Below are positions 25,800 through 33,862 of a DNA stretch of 35,635 nt, piece after piece (position 1 is the first letter of the stretch; the number at the start of each line of letters is the position of its first letter). Source of the DNA: Planctomycetaceae bacterium (GTDB lineage: Bacteria; Planctomycetota; Planctomycetia; Pirellulales; Pirellulaceae); the NCBI GenBank assembly GCA_024642205.1, contig JAHEBQ010000065.1:1-35635 (forward strand). The letters run 5' to 3'. A model generated the notes under the pieces. The model was not told where the DNA came from and made no database searches. It saw only the letters and a list, made by a program, of their open reading frames with translations. Made by a program: the position numbers and the translations under genes.

Positions 25800-26096
25800 A
25801 TGATAGGCAGTGGTCCGGCTGCCCGTTTTAGTCCCGGATATTCCGGAAAACAGCACTGGAAGCCCTGGACTTTTCAAACGGGGCCTGAAACGATCCATCG
25901 ACGAATCAGCAAACGGTATACCGATCAAGAATCAAAACTCACCCAGGGCAGGCTTCGAACCATTGAATGTCGACCCGAATCGTTGAGCGTTCGAACCATT
26001 GACTGGTCGTGGGCGTATACCGAGATGGCATCCCGCCATCTTATCGAAGGTCCATTTGGCCAGCCGACCACCCATCAAGAGATGACTTTCACCTGA
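25800..26096 (+). CDS. Possible small protein of unknown function
   Basis: This 98-codon frame starts at an ATG about 17 bases after the predicted transcription start of the candidate promoter, with GGGA five bases upstream. Its composition is plausible for protein (several Trp, Arg, Thr; codon use not unlike the neighbours), but there is no recognised domain, signal peptide or membrane segment. It could instead be leader sequence of the ABC operon. Weakly supported. Confidence 0.3.
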   Translation: MIGSGPAARFSPGYSGKQHWKPWTFQTGPETIHRRISKRYTDQESKLTQGRLRTIECRPESLSVRTIDWSWAYTEMASRHLIEGPFGQPTTHQEMTFT

Positions 26097-26190
26097 ATTC
26101 GTTCGACGAACTGGGAGGAAGTGGTCCCGATACACGATGAATTAATAAAACAACCCGATAAGAAATTCCCAACCGGAGATACCGTTCAAA

Positions 26191-27153
26191 ATGTCTTCTG
26201 ACACTTCCACAGCCCAAGCGTCCACGACGGCTGGACGATTGGAGCAGACCAATCCCGACTACGATCCCAATGTGGTCGTGGAGGCCCAGAACCTGACCAA
26301 GATCTATCGTGACTTTTGGGGACGGCAGAAAGTCCGCGCTCTCAATGCCCTGGATCTGGAGATCCGGAAAGGTGAAATCTTTGGTTTGCTGGGACCCAAT
26401 GGTTCGGGAAAATCAACCACCATCAAGCTGCTGCTGGGACTGCTGTTTCCGACCAGTGGACGAGCTTTGGTGTTTGGCCAAAACTCGACCGAAGTCACTA
26501 AGAACGAGCGTATCGGCTACCTTCCGGAAGAATCGTATCTTTACAAGTTCCTGACCGCTGAGGAAACACTTGATTTTTATGGCCGCCTGTTTGACATGCC
26601 TGCCAAAATTCGCAAAGAGCGAACCGCCGAGTTGATCGAGCAAGTCGGATTGACGTTCGCCAAACGGCGACAATTGAAAGAGTACTCCAAGGGGATGACC
26701 CGTCGGATCGGATTGGCCCAGGCGTTGATCAACGATCCGGAACTCATCTTGCTGGACGAACCAACATCGGGCCTCGATCCGCTGGGAACTCGCGACATGA
26801 AGGACATGATCCTCGATCTCCGCGAACAGGGAAAGACGATTGTCATGTGCAGTCACTTGCTTGCGGATGTACAGGATGTTTGTGACCGGATTGCGATTTT
26901 GTACCAGGGAGATTTGAAGGAACTGGGCCGAGTCGACAGTCTACTTCAAGTCACGGACGAGACACAAATCCGAACCAAAGGGCTATCGAAAAGTGCAGAA
27001 GCGGAGATTCGAGAAGTCATTGCGAAACATGGTGGTGACCTGGTATCGGTCGAAAATCCGCGGTCCACTTTGGAAGACCTGTTCCTGGGCATCGTTCGGG
27101 AAAGCCAGGAGCGCCCGGGGCATCGTTCCGCAGGCGTCGAGGCCAAAAACTGA
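26191..27153 (+). CDS. ABC transporter ATP-binding protein
   Basis: This is a 320-residue cytoplasmic ATPase of the NatA/ABC-2 export class. Walker A GPNGSGKST is near 70-79, a Q-loop region follows (YLPEESYLYKFLTAEE), the signature is YSKGMTRRIGLAQAL, Walker B is LILLDEPTSGLDP, and the H-loop is MCSH. The YSKGM signature in place of LSGGQ is usual for this class. A 35-residue N-terminal extension (Ser/Thr/Ala-rich) and a C-terminal regulatory region of about 70 residues extend beyond the ATPase core. GGAG lies 12 bases before the ATG. It is the first gene of a unit with a large permease and a TPR-like membrane protein, so its partner is very likely the 663-residue permease. The substrate is unknown. 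Confidence 0.9.
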   Translation: MSSDTSTAQASTTAGRLEQTNPDYDPNVVVEAQNLTKIYRDFWGRQKVRALNALDLEIRKGEIFGLLGPNGSGKSTTIKLLLGLLFPTSGRALVFGQNSTEVTKNERIGYLPEESYLYKFLTAEETLDFYGRLFDMPAKIRKERTAELIEQVGLTFAKRRQLKEYSKGMTRRIGLAQALINDPELILLDEPTSGLDPLGTRDMKDMILDLREQGKTIVMCSHLLADVQDVCDRIAILYQGDLKELGRVDSLLQVTDETQIRTKGLSKSAEAEIREVIAKHGGDLVSVENPRSTLEDLFLGIVRESQERPGHRSAGVEAKN

Positions 27154-27192
27154 CGAATATTGAAAACCCGCTTTTTGGCGAAACGCCCCGCC

Positions 27193-27230
27193 GGAAAATT
27201 TCTCTGATGAAACGCAGATCAGAAATTTCC
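27193..27230 (+). promoter_or_regulatory. Imperfect hairpin between ABC ATPase and permease
   Basis: GGAAAATTTCTCTGAT (27193-27208) can pair with ATCAGAAATTTCC (27218-27230) with small bulges around a 9-base loop. No T-run follows on the plus strand, so it is not a normal terminator. It may be an mRNA processing or stabilising element that sets different ATPase and permease levels; that is inference. Confidence 0.4.
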
Positions 27231-27281
27231 TTCTCGGTGGTTCCAAAACACAAATCAAGCAGACGATGGACTGACTGAATA

Positions 27282-29273
27282 ATGGTTGTCGACGACTTTT
27301 TAACGTATCCCCAATGGCTGGGCTCAGGAACGCTCCTGTTCGGCTTTATTGTCCTGGCGGCGATCGTGCTGGGTGTCTTTTTTGGATATCTCGTGGCCGC
27401 TTTTCGTCACGGACCTTTCGAAGCGTTTTATATCGTCGCCCAGGTGATTGCTCAGGCATTCCCGGATTTCCTGTTTACTTCGCCCCGTCGCACGTTCGCG
27501 ATCGCGCGTTTGGCAATCAAGGAGGCGTTACGCCGAAAAGTCATCCTTGTGACGTTCGGGATCTTTGCCGCGTCGCTGTTGTTTGGTGGTTGGTTCATGA
27601 ATTCGGGGAGTGACCACCCCGACCGGATCTACGTGAATTTTGTCTTATGGGGCACGCAACTGCTGGTCCTGTTGATGGGGATGCTGATCAGTGCGTTCAG
27701 TCTTCCCGATGATATCAAGAACAAAACCATCTACACCGTCGTCACCAAACCTGTTCGCCCCACGGAAATCGTGCTCGGGAGAATCGTGGGCTTTGGCTTA
27801 CTCGGGACAGCCTTGCTGGCGACCATGGGGATCATCAGCTTCTTCTTTGTTTGGCGTGGATTGTCCCATGATCACCAGATCGTCGGCGAGACCCAGACGA
27901 TCGCTTCCTTTATAGAAATTCCGGAAGATAAACGCTCCCGAATTACCGGTCGACGTGTTTCGGATAACGCGGTCATGGAAGCCGAAACCAATACCGTCGC
28001 CGGTCACAGTCATCGCATTGAGTTGGTTGAAGACATCCGCGAAGCGGACGACCCGGAACCGCAGGTCCAATCCAATATCCTCGACAGGAAAACGCTCGAA
28101 AACGGACGGATCATGTATCGCCGCGTCGTCTGCATACCCGTCGGCGGTCACACTCATAACGTCACAATCGAAGGGGAGGGCGAGGCGGCGCGGATTTCCC
28201 TGGGGCCGGCTGTCGGCTACTTTCGAGCGCGGGTTCCAATCTATGCCCAAAGCCTGAAGTTTTATGATCGGCAGGGAATTCTGAAAGAAAAAGGGCTCAA
28301 CGTCGGAAAGGAATGGGGCTACCGCGGCTACGTCGACGGGGGTAACGCGATGACGAGAACCTCGCTGTCCAAAGCCTCGTTTGAATTTGAAAACTTTAAC
28401 GAATCCCTGTTCGACAATGCCGACATACTACCCCTGGAAATGACCCTTGGCGTTTTCCGAACTTTTAAAGGTGACGTCGAAAAACGCGTGACCGGTGGTT
28501 TGCAGTTTGAAAGCGTTCCCGAGTCGGAGCTTGACAATAAATTTGTGTCCGACGTCATCGACTTTGAAACAAACGAGTATTCGATTCAGATCCTCCCAGT
28601 TTCGAGAAAAATTCTGGGTAAGGTCGTATCTCCCGACGGCAAACTCATTGATGAAGGTGAATACGATTTGTTCAAGGATTTCGCCGGTGCCAACGGTAAA
28701 ATCAGTTTGAATCTCTCCTGTCGCGATTTCAACCAATATCTGGGGGTCGCTCGTGCCGATCTTTACTTTCGGGCCAACGACCAGGTTTATTGGTGGAATT
28801 TCCTCAAAGGCTATGTCGGTATCTGGTGTCAGATGATGATTATCATCGCCATGGGGGTCGCGTTCAGCACATTCCTCAGTGCTCCGATCACGATGCTTGG
28901 CACGCTTGTCATGATCATCATCGGGTTCTTTACGACATTCATTCGAGAAATGACGGAGGCCAGTCATGCCGGGGGTGGCCCGATCGAGTCGCTCATCCGA
29001 GTGGTCACCCAAAAGAACATGGTCCTTGACCTTGATACTGGCGTTGTCACAACCATTGTCGAACAAACGGATCGACTGATCGTCCAGTCATTGTCGGCCC
29101 TGACTTACCTGGCTCCCAATTTTGCCCAATTGAATTTTTCAGAGTTTCTGACTTACGGCTACGCCATCGATAGCCATCGCATCCTGGCTGCGCTGACCGT
29201 CACGATTGCGTTTTGCCTGGGCCTGACAGTTCTTGGTTATTTTGCACTTAAGACTCGAGAAATCGCCAAATGA
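27282..29273 (+). CDS. Large ABC-type permease with extracytoplasmic insert
   Basis: This 663-residue membrane protein has membrane segments near 16-40 and 85-105, a further pair at about 125-145 and 165-190, an insert of some 315 residues (about 195-510), then helices at about 520-545, 545-570 and 640-660. PRRTFAIARLAIKEALRRKV and KNKTIYTVVTKPVRPTEIVLGRIVG are typical of ABC-2 type permeases. The insert is predicted to be extracytoplasmic and begins with a His/Asp-containing segment; it resembles no family I can name. The length is much greater than normal ABC-2 permeases (250-450). It follows the ATPase gene by 128 bases and its stop overlaps the next start (ATGA at 29270-29273), which supports a single functional unit. 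The transported substrate is unknown. Confidence 0.8.
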   Translation: MVVDDFLTYPQWLGSGTLLFGFIVLAAIVLGVFFGYLVAAFRHGPFEAFYIVAQVIAQAFPDFLFTSPRRTFAIARLAIKEALRRKVILVTFGIFAASLLFGGWFMNSGSDHPDRIYVNFVLWGTQLLVLLMGMLISAFSLPDDIKNKTIYTVVTKPVRPTEIVLGRIVGFGLLGTALLATMGIISFFFVWRGLSHDHQIVGETQTIASFIEIPEDKRSRITGRRVSDNAVMEAETNTVAGHSHRIELVEDIREADDPEPQVQSNILDRKTLENGRIMYRRVVCIPVGGHTHNVTIEGEGEAARISLGPAVGYFRARVPIYAQSLKFYDRQGILKEKGLNVGKEWGYRGYVDGGNAMTRTSLSKASFEFENFNESLFDNADILPLEMTLGVFRTFKGDVEKRVTGGLQFESVPESELDNKFVSDVIDFETNEYSIQILPVSRKILGKVVSPDGKLIDEGEYDLFKDFAGANGKISLNLSCRDFNQYLGVARADLYFRANDQVYWWNFLKGYVGIWCQMMIIIAMGVAFSTFLSAPITMLGTLVMIIIGFFTTFIREMTEASHAGGGPIESLIRVVTQKNMVLDLDTGVVTTIVEQTDRLIVQSLSALTYLAPNFAQLNFSEFLTYGYAIDSHRILAALTVTIAFCLGLTVLGYFALKTREIAK

Positions 29274-31048
29274 ACAACACCAATCCATTTCTTCGCAAGA
29301 TTATTTACATCGCCTGTATTGGTGGTTTGCTGATTCCGCTGTCGATGGTTTCCCGACCCGAGACCAGGGATGCAACCGGGGAAATCCAGGACGCCGGGGG
29401 CATGCTCTCGTCATTGCGCGACCAGTACAACCTCTCTCAGGCCAAGATGTCGGATATTGATCCGGCCAGCGAAACCATGAAACTGGCTTCGCTCGGGCTA
29501 CGGGGTGTTGCCGTCAACATGCTCTGGATGCAAGCGATGGAACACAAAAAGAAGGAAAACTACGACCAGCTTGCCTCGACGCTCCAGGCCCTGACGAAAA
29601 TTCAACCAAACTTCGTCAAGGTCTGGGAGTACCAGGCCCACAACCTGGCCTATAACGTTTCGATGGAATTCGATGACTACGAGTATCGATACAGTTGGGT
29701 CAAGAAAGGCCTGGCGTTTCTAAAACAGGGTATTCCGTACAACAAACGTGACCATCGAGTTCCCAGCAAACTCGGCTTCTTCACAGGAAACAAGTTCGGA
29801 AAGTCAGATGAAAAAACCTCGTTCCGTCGAATGTTCCGTAAAGACGAAGAGTTTCATCTCGAAATGTCGGATTACATCAACCCTGAAGACTACGACCAGA
29901 TAAGCTATGGTCCCGACAGCTGGAGAATGGCCTACGAATGGTACGATTTTTCCCGCCGCATGGTTGAGGAGCAGAGCTGCCCACAGCGTGAAGGAGATCT
30001 GCTGTTTTACATGTATCGACCGTCGCAGATTCGCAACCAGGGAATTGCGCTTCAGGAAGAGTTTCGTTCCGACGAAGTGATTCAGGAAGTCTGGCGGGAT
30101 GCGGATGTCCAGTGGGGGGAATACGGACAGGAGGAAATATCGAATACCACGGGAATTACGATATCACTCGAAAAAATGGCTGAATATGAAAGCGATATCG
30201 AAGCTCAACGGGCAGTCATTGACTCGTTGGTCCCCTCTGACACGCGAAAAAACATCATGCAGGACTTGATGGTTCAGGCCCAACTTTCTGAAGAGCAGAA
30301 GGCCGTAATGGCGCTCGATCCCGACTTGAGAACCGACGAGCAGAACCAGATGGTGCGAGACATCAACGCGTTCCTGGTTCAACTCGACGGCAACGTGGAT
30401 GCAACCATTGCCAGGGAAGCGTCTGATGAGAATAGGGCCAAAGCAGATCGAGCCGTACTTGAGATCTCGAAAAAGCAGACCCAGATTCGCGCGATCGATC
30501 GGGATTCAAGCACGATCAATTACACGTATTGGCGATCTCGAAACAAAGCCGAATCGAATGATCTCACCGTCAGTGCCCGGCAGGCGCTATGGGACGCCCA
30601 ACAAATGTGGCGTCAATCGATTTACGACGATGAATTTGATTTCGACTACAAAACGAAAACAAAAACGGTCACCAAGCAAGGGGCCATTACCCTGCACCTG
30701 TTAGCATTCTCCCGATGGGCCGAAGTCCTTGAATCCTATCCTGTGCTCAGGGATGGCGCATTGGCGGATCAATTGGTCGAAATCATCAATGAGTTTCAAG
30801 ACATGCTGAAGGTTACCAACCGCGAATGGCCCGATGATTTCCCGCTTCAGGCGTTTGTTGACTACCGGAGTGTCCACGGCTATTCCAATGACGGGGTACC
30901 GACCACGGAGCAAATCGAAGAACTCCGATCTGGTCGCGAAGAAATTGAATCGCGGGACGACTCCACCACTCCGGATGCCGTTCCCGGTACCGAACCAGCT
31001 AAAGTTCCGGACGATGCCAGCGCCGAAAAGACTGGTGATGGAAATTAG
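29270..31048 (+). CDS. Membrane-anchored TPR-like protein encoded with the ABC permease
   Basis: This 592-residue protein has one N-terminal membrane segment (about 9-27) and is otherwise soluble and probably extracytoplasmic. Residues 62-130 (MKLASLGLRGVAVNMLWMQA, then LQALTKIQPNFVKVWEYQAHNLAYN) match a helical-repeat pattern seen in TPR-type proteins near transport genes, where a first helix is followed by LTxxxPxFxxxW. A Tyr/Arg/Phe-rich central part (about 140-270) and a coiled, Asp/Gln-rich segment (300-430) follow; the last 50 residues are acidic and Pro-rich and look disordered. The start overlaps the permease stop in ATGA, which implies translational coupling and joint function. I do not know a named role. 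A periplasmic adaptor for the transporter is the likeliest reading, but it is inference. Confidence 0.75.
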   Translation: MNNTNPFLRKIIYIACIGGLLIPLSMVSRPETRDATGEIQDAGGMLSSLRDQYNLSQAKMSDIDPASETMKLASLGLRGVAVNMLWMQAMEHKKKENYDQLASTLQALTKIQPNFVKVWEYQAHNLAYNVSMEFDDYEYRYSWVKKGLAFLKQGIPYNKRDHRVPSKLGFFTGNKFGKSDEKTSFRRMFRKDEEFHLEMSDYINPEDYDQISYGPDSWRMAYEWYDFSRRMVEEQSCPQREGDLLFYMYRPSQIRNQGIALQEEFRSDEVIQEVWRDADVQWGEYGQEEISNTTGITISLEKMAEYESDIEAQRAVIDSLVPSDTRKNIMQDLMVQAQLSEEQKAVMALDPDLRTDEQNQMVRDINAFLVQLDGNVDATIAREASDENRAKADRAVLEISKKQTQIRAIDRDSSTINYTYWRSRNKAESNDLTVSARQALWDAQQMWRQSIYDDEFDFDYKTKTKTVTKQGAITLHLLAFSRWAEVLESYPVLRDGALADQLVEIINEFQDMLKVTNREWPDDFPLQAFVDYRSVHGYSNDGVPTTEQIEELRSGREEIESRDDSTTPDAVPGTEPAKVPDDASAEKTGDGN

Positions 31049-31536
31049 GCTCATTGGCCATGCCAACCCAGTCCCACCGGAAGGCGAGCGCCGCAGACCG
31101 TCATCCCGACTGCAACCCATAAGACTGCAACAAAACGTCAGTATTTGGGAATTTCAGGCAGCCGAACGCATCCCAGTAGCCCAGGCAGCCGGTTAGAAGC
31201 CGCGTCCACGGCGAACGGCGATATCGCTTTCAAATTGCGACCGTAACGCGAGCTCAGGAGCCCCGCCAGAGCTTCCGTGGGACTATCCCTCCCCACGGTT
31301 TACGCCACCAGGAAAACCGCTCCAACACGCAAGCCGGCTGCCAGAACGATCCCTGCGGTCAACCGTTGTCGAGCCCGGTCTTGGATGCCACGCATGACTT
31401 TGTTTTGGCCAGGTACTTCGTGAGCGTTTTTTTGGCACCTCGGATTGAAGGTCCGATTTCCAACGGCTTTGGATGCCACCTGAGAGACTCGGCAGGTGAG
31501 CGTTTCCGTCGTTTCAGCCATTCTGGCCCCAAGCCT
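31049..31536. other. Convergent intergenic region; no firm gene
   Basis: These 488 bases separate the TPR-like gene from the aminotransferase gene, which end toward each other. A hairpin CCGTGGG / CCCACGG (31275-31281, 31292-31298) is followed by only three T residues, so it is a weak terminator candidate. A 73-codon minus-strand frame at 31300-31521 begins 15 bases after the aminotransferase stop and ends in a hydrophobic stretch (LTAGIVLAAGLRVGAVFLVA). It could encode a tiny membrane peptide but has no strong ribosome-binding site or recognisable family. Confidence 0.4.
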
Positions 31537-32736
31537 TTAAACCGTCCGATTCGCGTACGCTTTGAGACCTGCAGCCAGACACTCCATCGCGGCTGCCAGA
31601 TCGTTCTCCTTCAACACGTACGCAATGCGGACTTCGTCCTCTCCCAGCCCGGGCGTCGCATAAAAACCCGCTCCCGGAGCCATCATGACAGTCGCCCCGT
31701 TATGGGAAAACTCTTCCAGCATCCACTGACAAAACAACTCTGAGTTTTCTACCGGCAACCGAACCATCGCGTAAAATGCGCCATTGATGTGCGGGCAAAG
31801 AACGCCTTCGATATGATCCAGCGCGGACTTCAACAGGTCGCGCCGTTTGACGTACTCGCAGACAACACCCTGATAATAGCTGGGGGGAAGCTGATAAACC
31901 GCCGTCGCACCAAGTTGCCCGAATGTAGGCGGCGAAAGTCGTGCCTGCGCCATCTTCAGCGTCAAGTGAATCAGCTCCTTGTTTCGCGAAACAATACAGC
32001 CGATCCTCGCGCCGCAGGCGGAAAACCGTTTGGAAATCGAATCGATCACCACCACGTTGTCTTCCAACCCTTCAAGTCCCAATGTGGAATAGTGCTCGCT
32101 GGAATCGTAAACGAATTCCCGGTAGACCTCATCGGCGATCAAGAACAAGTCGTGCTTTTTCGCGATCGTCTGCAGTTCCTCCAGCGCTTCGCGGGGGTAA
32201 AGTACGCCAGTTGGGTTTCCCGGATTGCAAATCAGGATGGCTCGTGTCCTCGACGTAATCTTTTCCTCAAAGGCTTCGATCGAAGGCAGCGCAAAGTCGT
32301 CTTCGATGCGCGTCGTGACCGGAACCACGACACCACCATTGGCTTGCGAAAACGATGCGTAGTTGGCGTAAAACGGTTCGGGGACGATGATTTCGTCGCC
32401 TGGATTCATGACGGCCTGAAACACAAAACCAAGTGCTTCCGAGGCACCCGTTGTCACCAAAACCTCGTTTTCGGAAATCTCATGTCCCAAACGCCGGTAA
32501 TACGCCGCGATCTGGGAGCGTAATTCCTCGGTGCCAGCGGAATGACTGTACGCCAGGACTTTCAAATCTGCGTGAACAATGGCCTCAAAAAACTCGGGCG
32601 GCGTTTCGATGTCCGGCTGACCGATATTCAAATGATAGACTTTAACGCCTCGAGCCTTGGCTGCGTCGGCAAAGGGAACAAGTTTACGAATCGGCGAAGC
32701 AGGGAGGTTTTTGGCTCGTGTGGAAAACTGGGGCAT
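31537..32736 (-). CDS. PLP-dependent aminotransferase, class I/II
   Basis: This is a 399-residue fold-type I aminotransferase. Visible landmarks are HLNIGQPDIETP near 35, TTGASEAL with the phosphate-binding region near 95-102, NPGNPTG at 171-177 (Asn174 contacts the cofactor), the Asp202/Tyr205 pair in ADEVYREFVY, and the PLP Schiff-base Lys236 in SISKRFSACGARIG. The C-terminal substrate Arg is probably in EDEVRIAY. The length and motifs match aspartate/alanine-type subgroup enzymes (AspC-like). The exact amino acid is uncertain, since aspartate, alanine and aromatic enzymes share these blocks. It is transcribed alone as far as can be seen; its start ATG at 32736 has only a weak ribosome-binding site. 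Confidence 0.88.
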   Translation of the reverse strand: MPQFSTRAKNLPASPIRKLVPFADAAKARGVKVYHLNIGQPDIETPPEFFEAIVHADLKVLAYSHSAGTEELRSQIAAYYRRLGHEISENEVLVTTGASEALGFVFQAVMNPGDEIIVPEPFYANYASFSQANGGVVVPVTTRIEDDFALPSIEAFEEKITSRTRAILICNPGNPTGVLYPREALEELQTIAKKHDLFLIADEVYREFVYDSSEHYSTLGLEGLEDNVVVIDSISKRFSACGARIGCIVSRNKELIHLTLKMAQARLSPPTFGQLGATAVYQLPPSYYQGVVCEYVKRRDLLKSALDHIEGVLCPHINGAFYAMVRLPVENSELFCQWMLEEFSHNGATVMMAPGAGFYATPGLGEDEVRIAYVLKENDLAAAMECLAAGLKAYANRTV

Positions 32737-33188
32737 GAATCACGACTTGGGTTTAATTTAGGCTCGCATTGACCGACCGCCGGCCTTCCAATCCGGCGCG
32801 ACGACATATGATGCTTTTAAAAGCTCCGGCGGACCAGTGGGTGATTACCCGACCAGGCGAATAATATTCCGTCTCGGGCTGGTTGAACAACAACGCTACA
32901 TCGGCTTTCAGAGCTTCGACGAACCGACGCGTCCTCTCATCCGCGAATTTACGGTGATTCTATTCCGGCGGTGACTCAAGCCTCAAACGCGATTCTTCGC
33001 ACGCAAGCACACGTCAACAACGACGTCGGATTGACCCGTCGGACGTCAGGACGCTTTGCGTCATGACCGACGCACCCCCCAAAAAAAAACCGCTGGCGAA
33101 TCCCAGCGGTTTTTAACCTCGATTGTCTTAGATTTATGAAAACGAGGCGAATGACTCAAATCGTCTTCAAACGACTCGGATTCGACGC
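32737..33188. other. Intergenic region holding the HU terminator
   Basis: These 452 bases separate the aminotransferase start from the HU gene end (both minus strand). The only strong element is the HU terminator at 33081-33114. The rest should contain the aminotransferase promoter, but I saw no clear hexamers. No gene is supported. Confidence 0.5.
33081..33114 (-). terminator. Intrinsic terminator of the HU gene
   Basis: On the minus strand an ACCGCTGG stem (arms 33089-33096 and 33103-33110 around a 6-base loop, extended by A-T pairs to about 12 bp) is followed by a run of T residues (nine A on the plus strand at 33081-33089). It sits about 75 bases after the HU stop. The plus-strand side ends in five T residues, so weak bidirectional use is possible. 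Confidence 0.9.
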
Positions 33189-33515
33189 TTACAGCACCAT
33201 GTCCTTGAGGCCTTTAAGCGCGCGGACTTTGATGACTCGCCGTGCAGGTCGTGGTTTCGCCCAAACCATTTCGCCGGTTCCAGGATTTCTAACTTCACGT
33301 TTGGCCATGGCTGGCTTGTCTTGGACCACAATTTTGCAAAGACCAGGAATGGTGAATTGCCCCGGTCCGCCTTTTTTTGCCACGTTTTTCTCGATTTCGA
33401 GATTCAGTGCATCAAAAAACGCGGCGATTTCCTTTTTGGTATGACCTGTCGCTTCGGCAATGTTGTTCATAATCTCAGATTTGGTCGGTGCTTTTGGGCC
33501 GTTTTTCTTCGTCAT
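33189..33515 (-). CDS. HU-family DNA-binding protein (divergent, lysine-rich)
   Basis: This is a 108-residue nucleoid protein. The HU/IHF fold is recognisable: two N-terminal helices (SEIMNNIAEATGHTKKEIAAFFDAL), a strand pair with GQFTIPGLCKIVV, and the beta-arm with REVRNPGTGE whose Arg-Asn-Pro tip (76-78) intercalates in DNA. It differs from E. coli HU in the Lys/Pro-rich N-terminus, a lone Cys60 and the C-terminus VRALKGLKDMVL. It probably forms a homodimer that bends DNA. The ATG at 33515 has an excellent GGAGG ribosome-binding site at about 9 bases. It has its own terminator and a candidate promoter at 33604-33631, so it is a stand-alone, probably well-expressed gene. Confidence 0.9.
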   Translation of the reverse strand: MTKKNGPKAPTKSEIMNNIAEATGHTKKEIAAFFDALNLEIEKNVAKKGGPGQFTIPGLCKIVVQDKPAMAKREVRNPGTGEMVWAKPRPARRVIKVRALKGLKDMVL

Positions 33516-33603
33516 AAGACGCTGCCTCCAATGGGTGTAGGTGTTGGGGTTTAGGATTAAATACTCGGGGAATACAAGTTCATCCGAATTACGAGACGCG
33601 GAA

Positions 33604-33631
33604 ATTAGACTTACTTAGCCTAATAATTCAA
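33604..33631 (-). promoter_or_regulatory. Candidate promoter for the HU gene
   Basis: On the minus strand TTGAAT (33631-33626) and TCTAAT (33609-33604) are separated by 16 bases, in a strongly A/T-rich context. It would give a leader of about 80 bases ending at the GGAGG site before the start at 33515. Confidence 0.35.
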
Positions 33632-33660
33632 TACAGCATTGCCCTAAAACACGGGCAAAA

Positions 33661-33703
33661 CGGTTATTTTTGTGCAAAAACCGCATTTTAACTCGGTTTT
33701 TTT
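33661..33703 (+). promoter_or_regulatory. Terminator/antiterminator-like competing hairpins
   Basis: Segment 1 (33661-33672, CGGTTATTTTTG), segment 2 (33675-33683, CAAAAACCG) and segment 3 (33694-33703, CGG plus seven T) can form either 1:2 or 2:3. The 2:3 pair is a short stem with T-run. It lies about 160 bases before the DUF1592 start and so could act as an attenuator, or simply end leftover transcription. Stem strength is modest because most pairs are A-T. Confidence 0.3.
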
Positions 33704-33862
33704 GGGCAACCGTCCATATTCTTCCGCAAAAAGGCGTTTTTCGCTGGGGTGTCGGCATCTTAAAAACAGTCGGATATTGCTTTAAAAATGACGTCCGGTG
33801 GCATATCGTCGCCATTTGCAGCCTTTCCTTTCATAGGCGTCGAATTGATGATCCATGCGTGC

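Larger units (their letters stand above)
25597..26190. other. Intergenic region with a candidate promoter and small open frame
   Basis: These 594 bases separate folC (leftward) from the ABC operon (rightward). The right part holds a good promoter-like pair at 25748-25776 and a 98-codon frame at 25800-26096. Both are listed separately. Nothing else is recognised. Confidence 0.45.
33516..33862. other. Divergent control region between HU and the DUF1592 protein
   Basis: These A/T-rich 347 bases hold the candidate HU promoter and, further right, three mutually pairing segments at 33661-33703. No gene is supported. Confidence 0.5.

Noticed and set aside
26680..26720. Degenerate ABC signature (YSKGM) as a sign of an inactive ATPase
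   Set aside because: YSKGM is the usual signature in the NatA/ABC-2 class and both Walker motifs and the H-loop are intact.
28428..29066. 212-codon minus-strand frame opposite the large permease
   Set aside because: Antisense shadow, rich in Asp, His and Val, with no recognisable family and no promoter.
31789..32523. 244-codon plus-strand frame opposite the aminotransferase
   Set aside because: Antisense to the PLP enzyme whose motifs are intact. No domain or ribosome-binding site.
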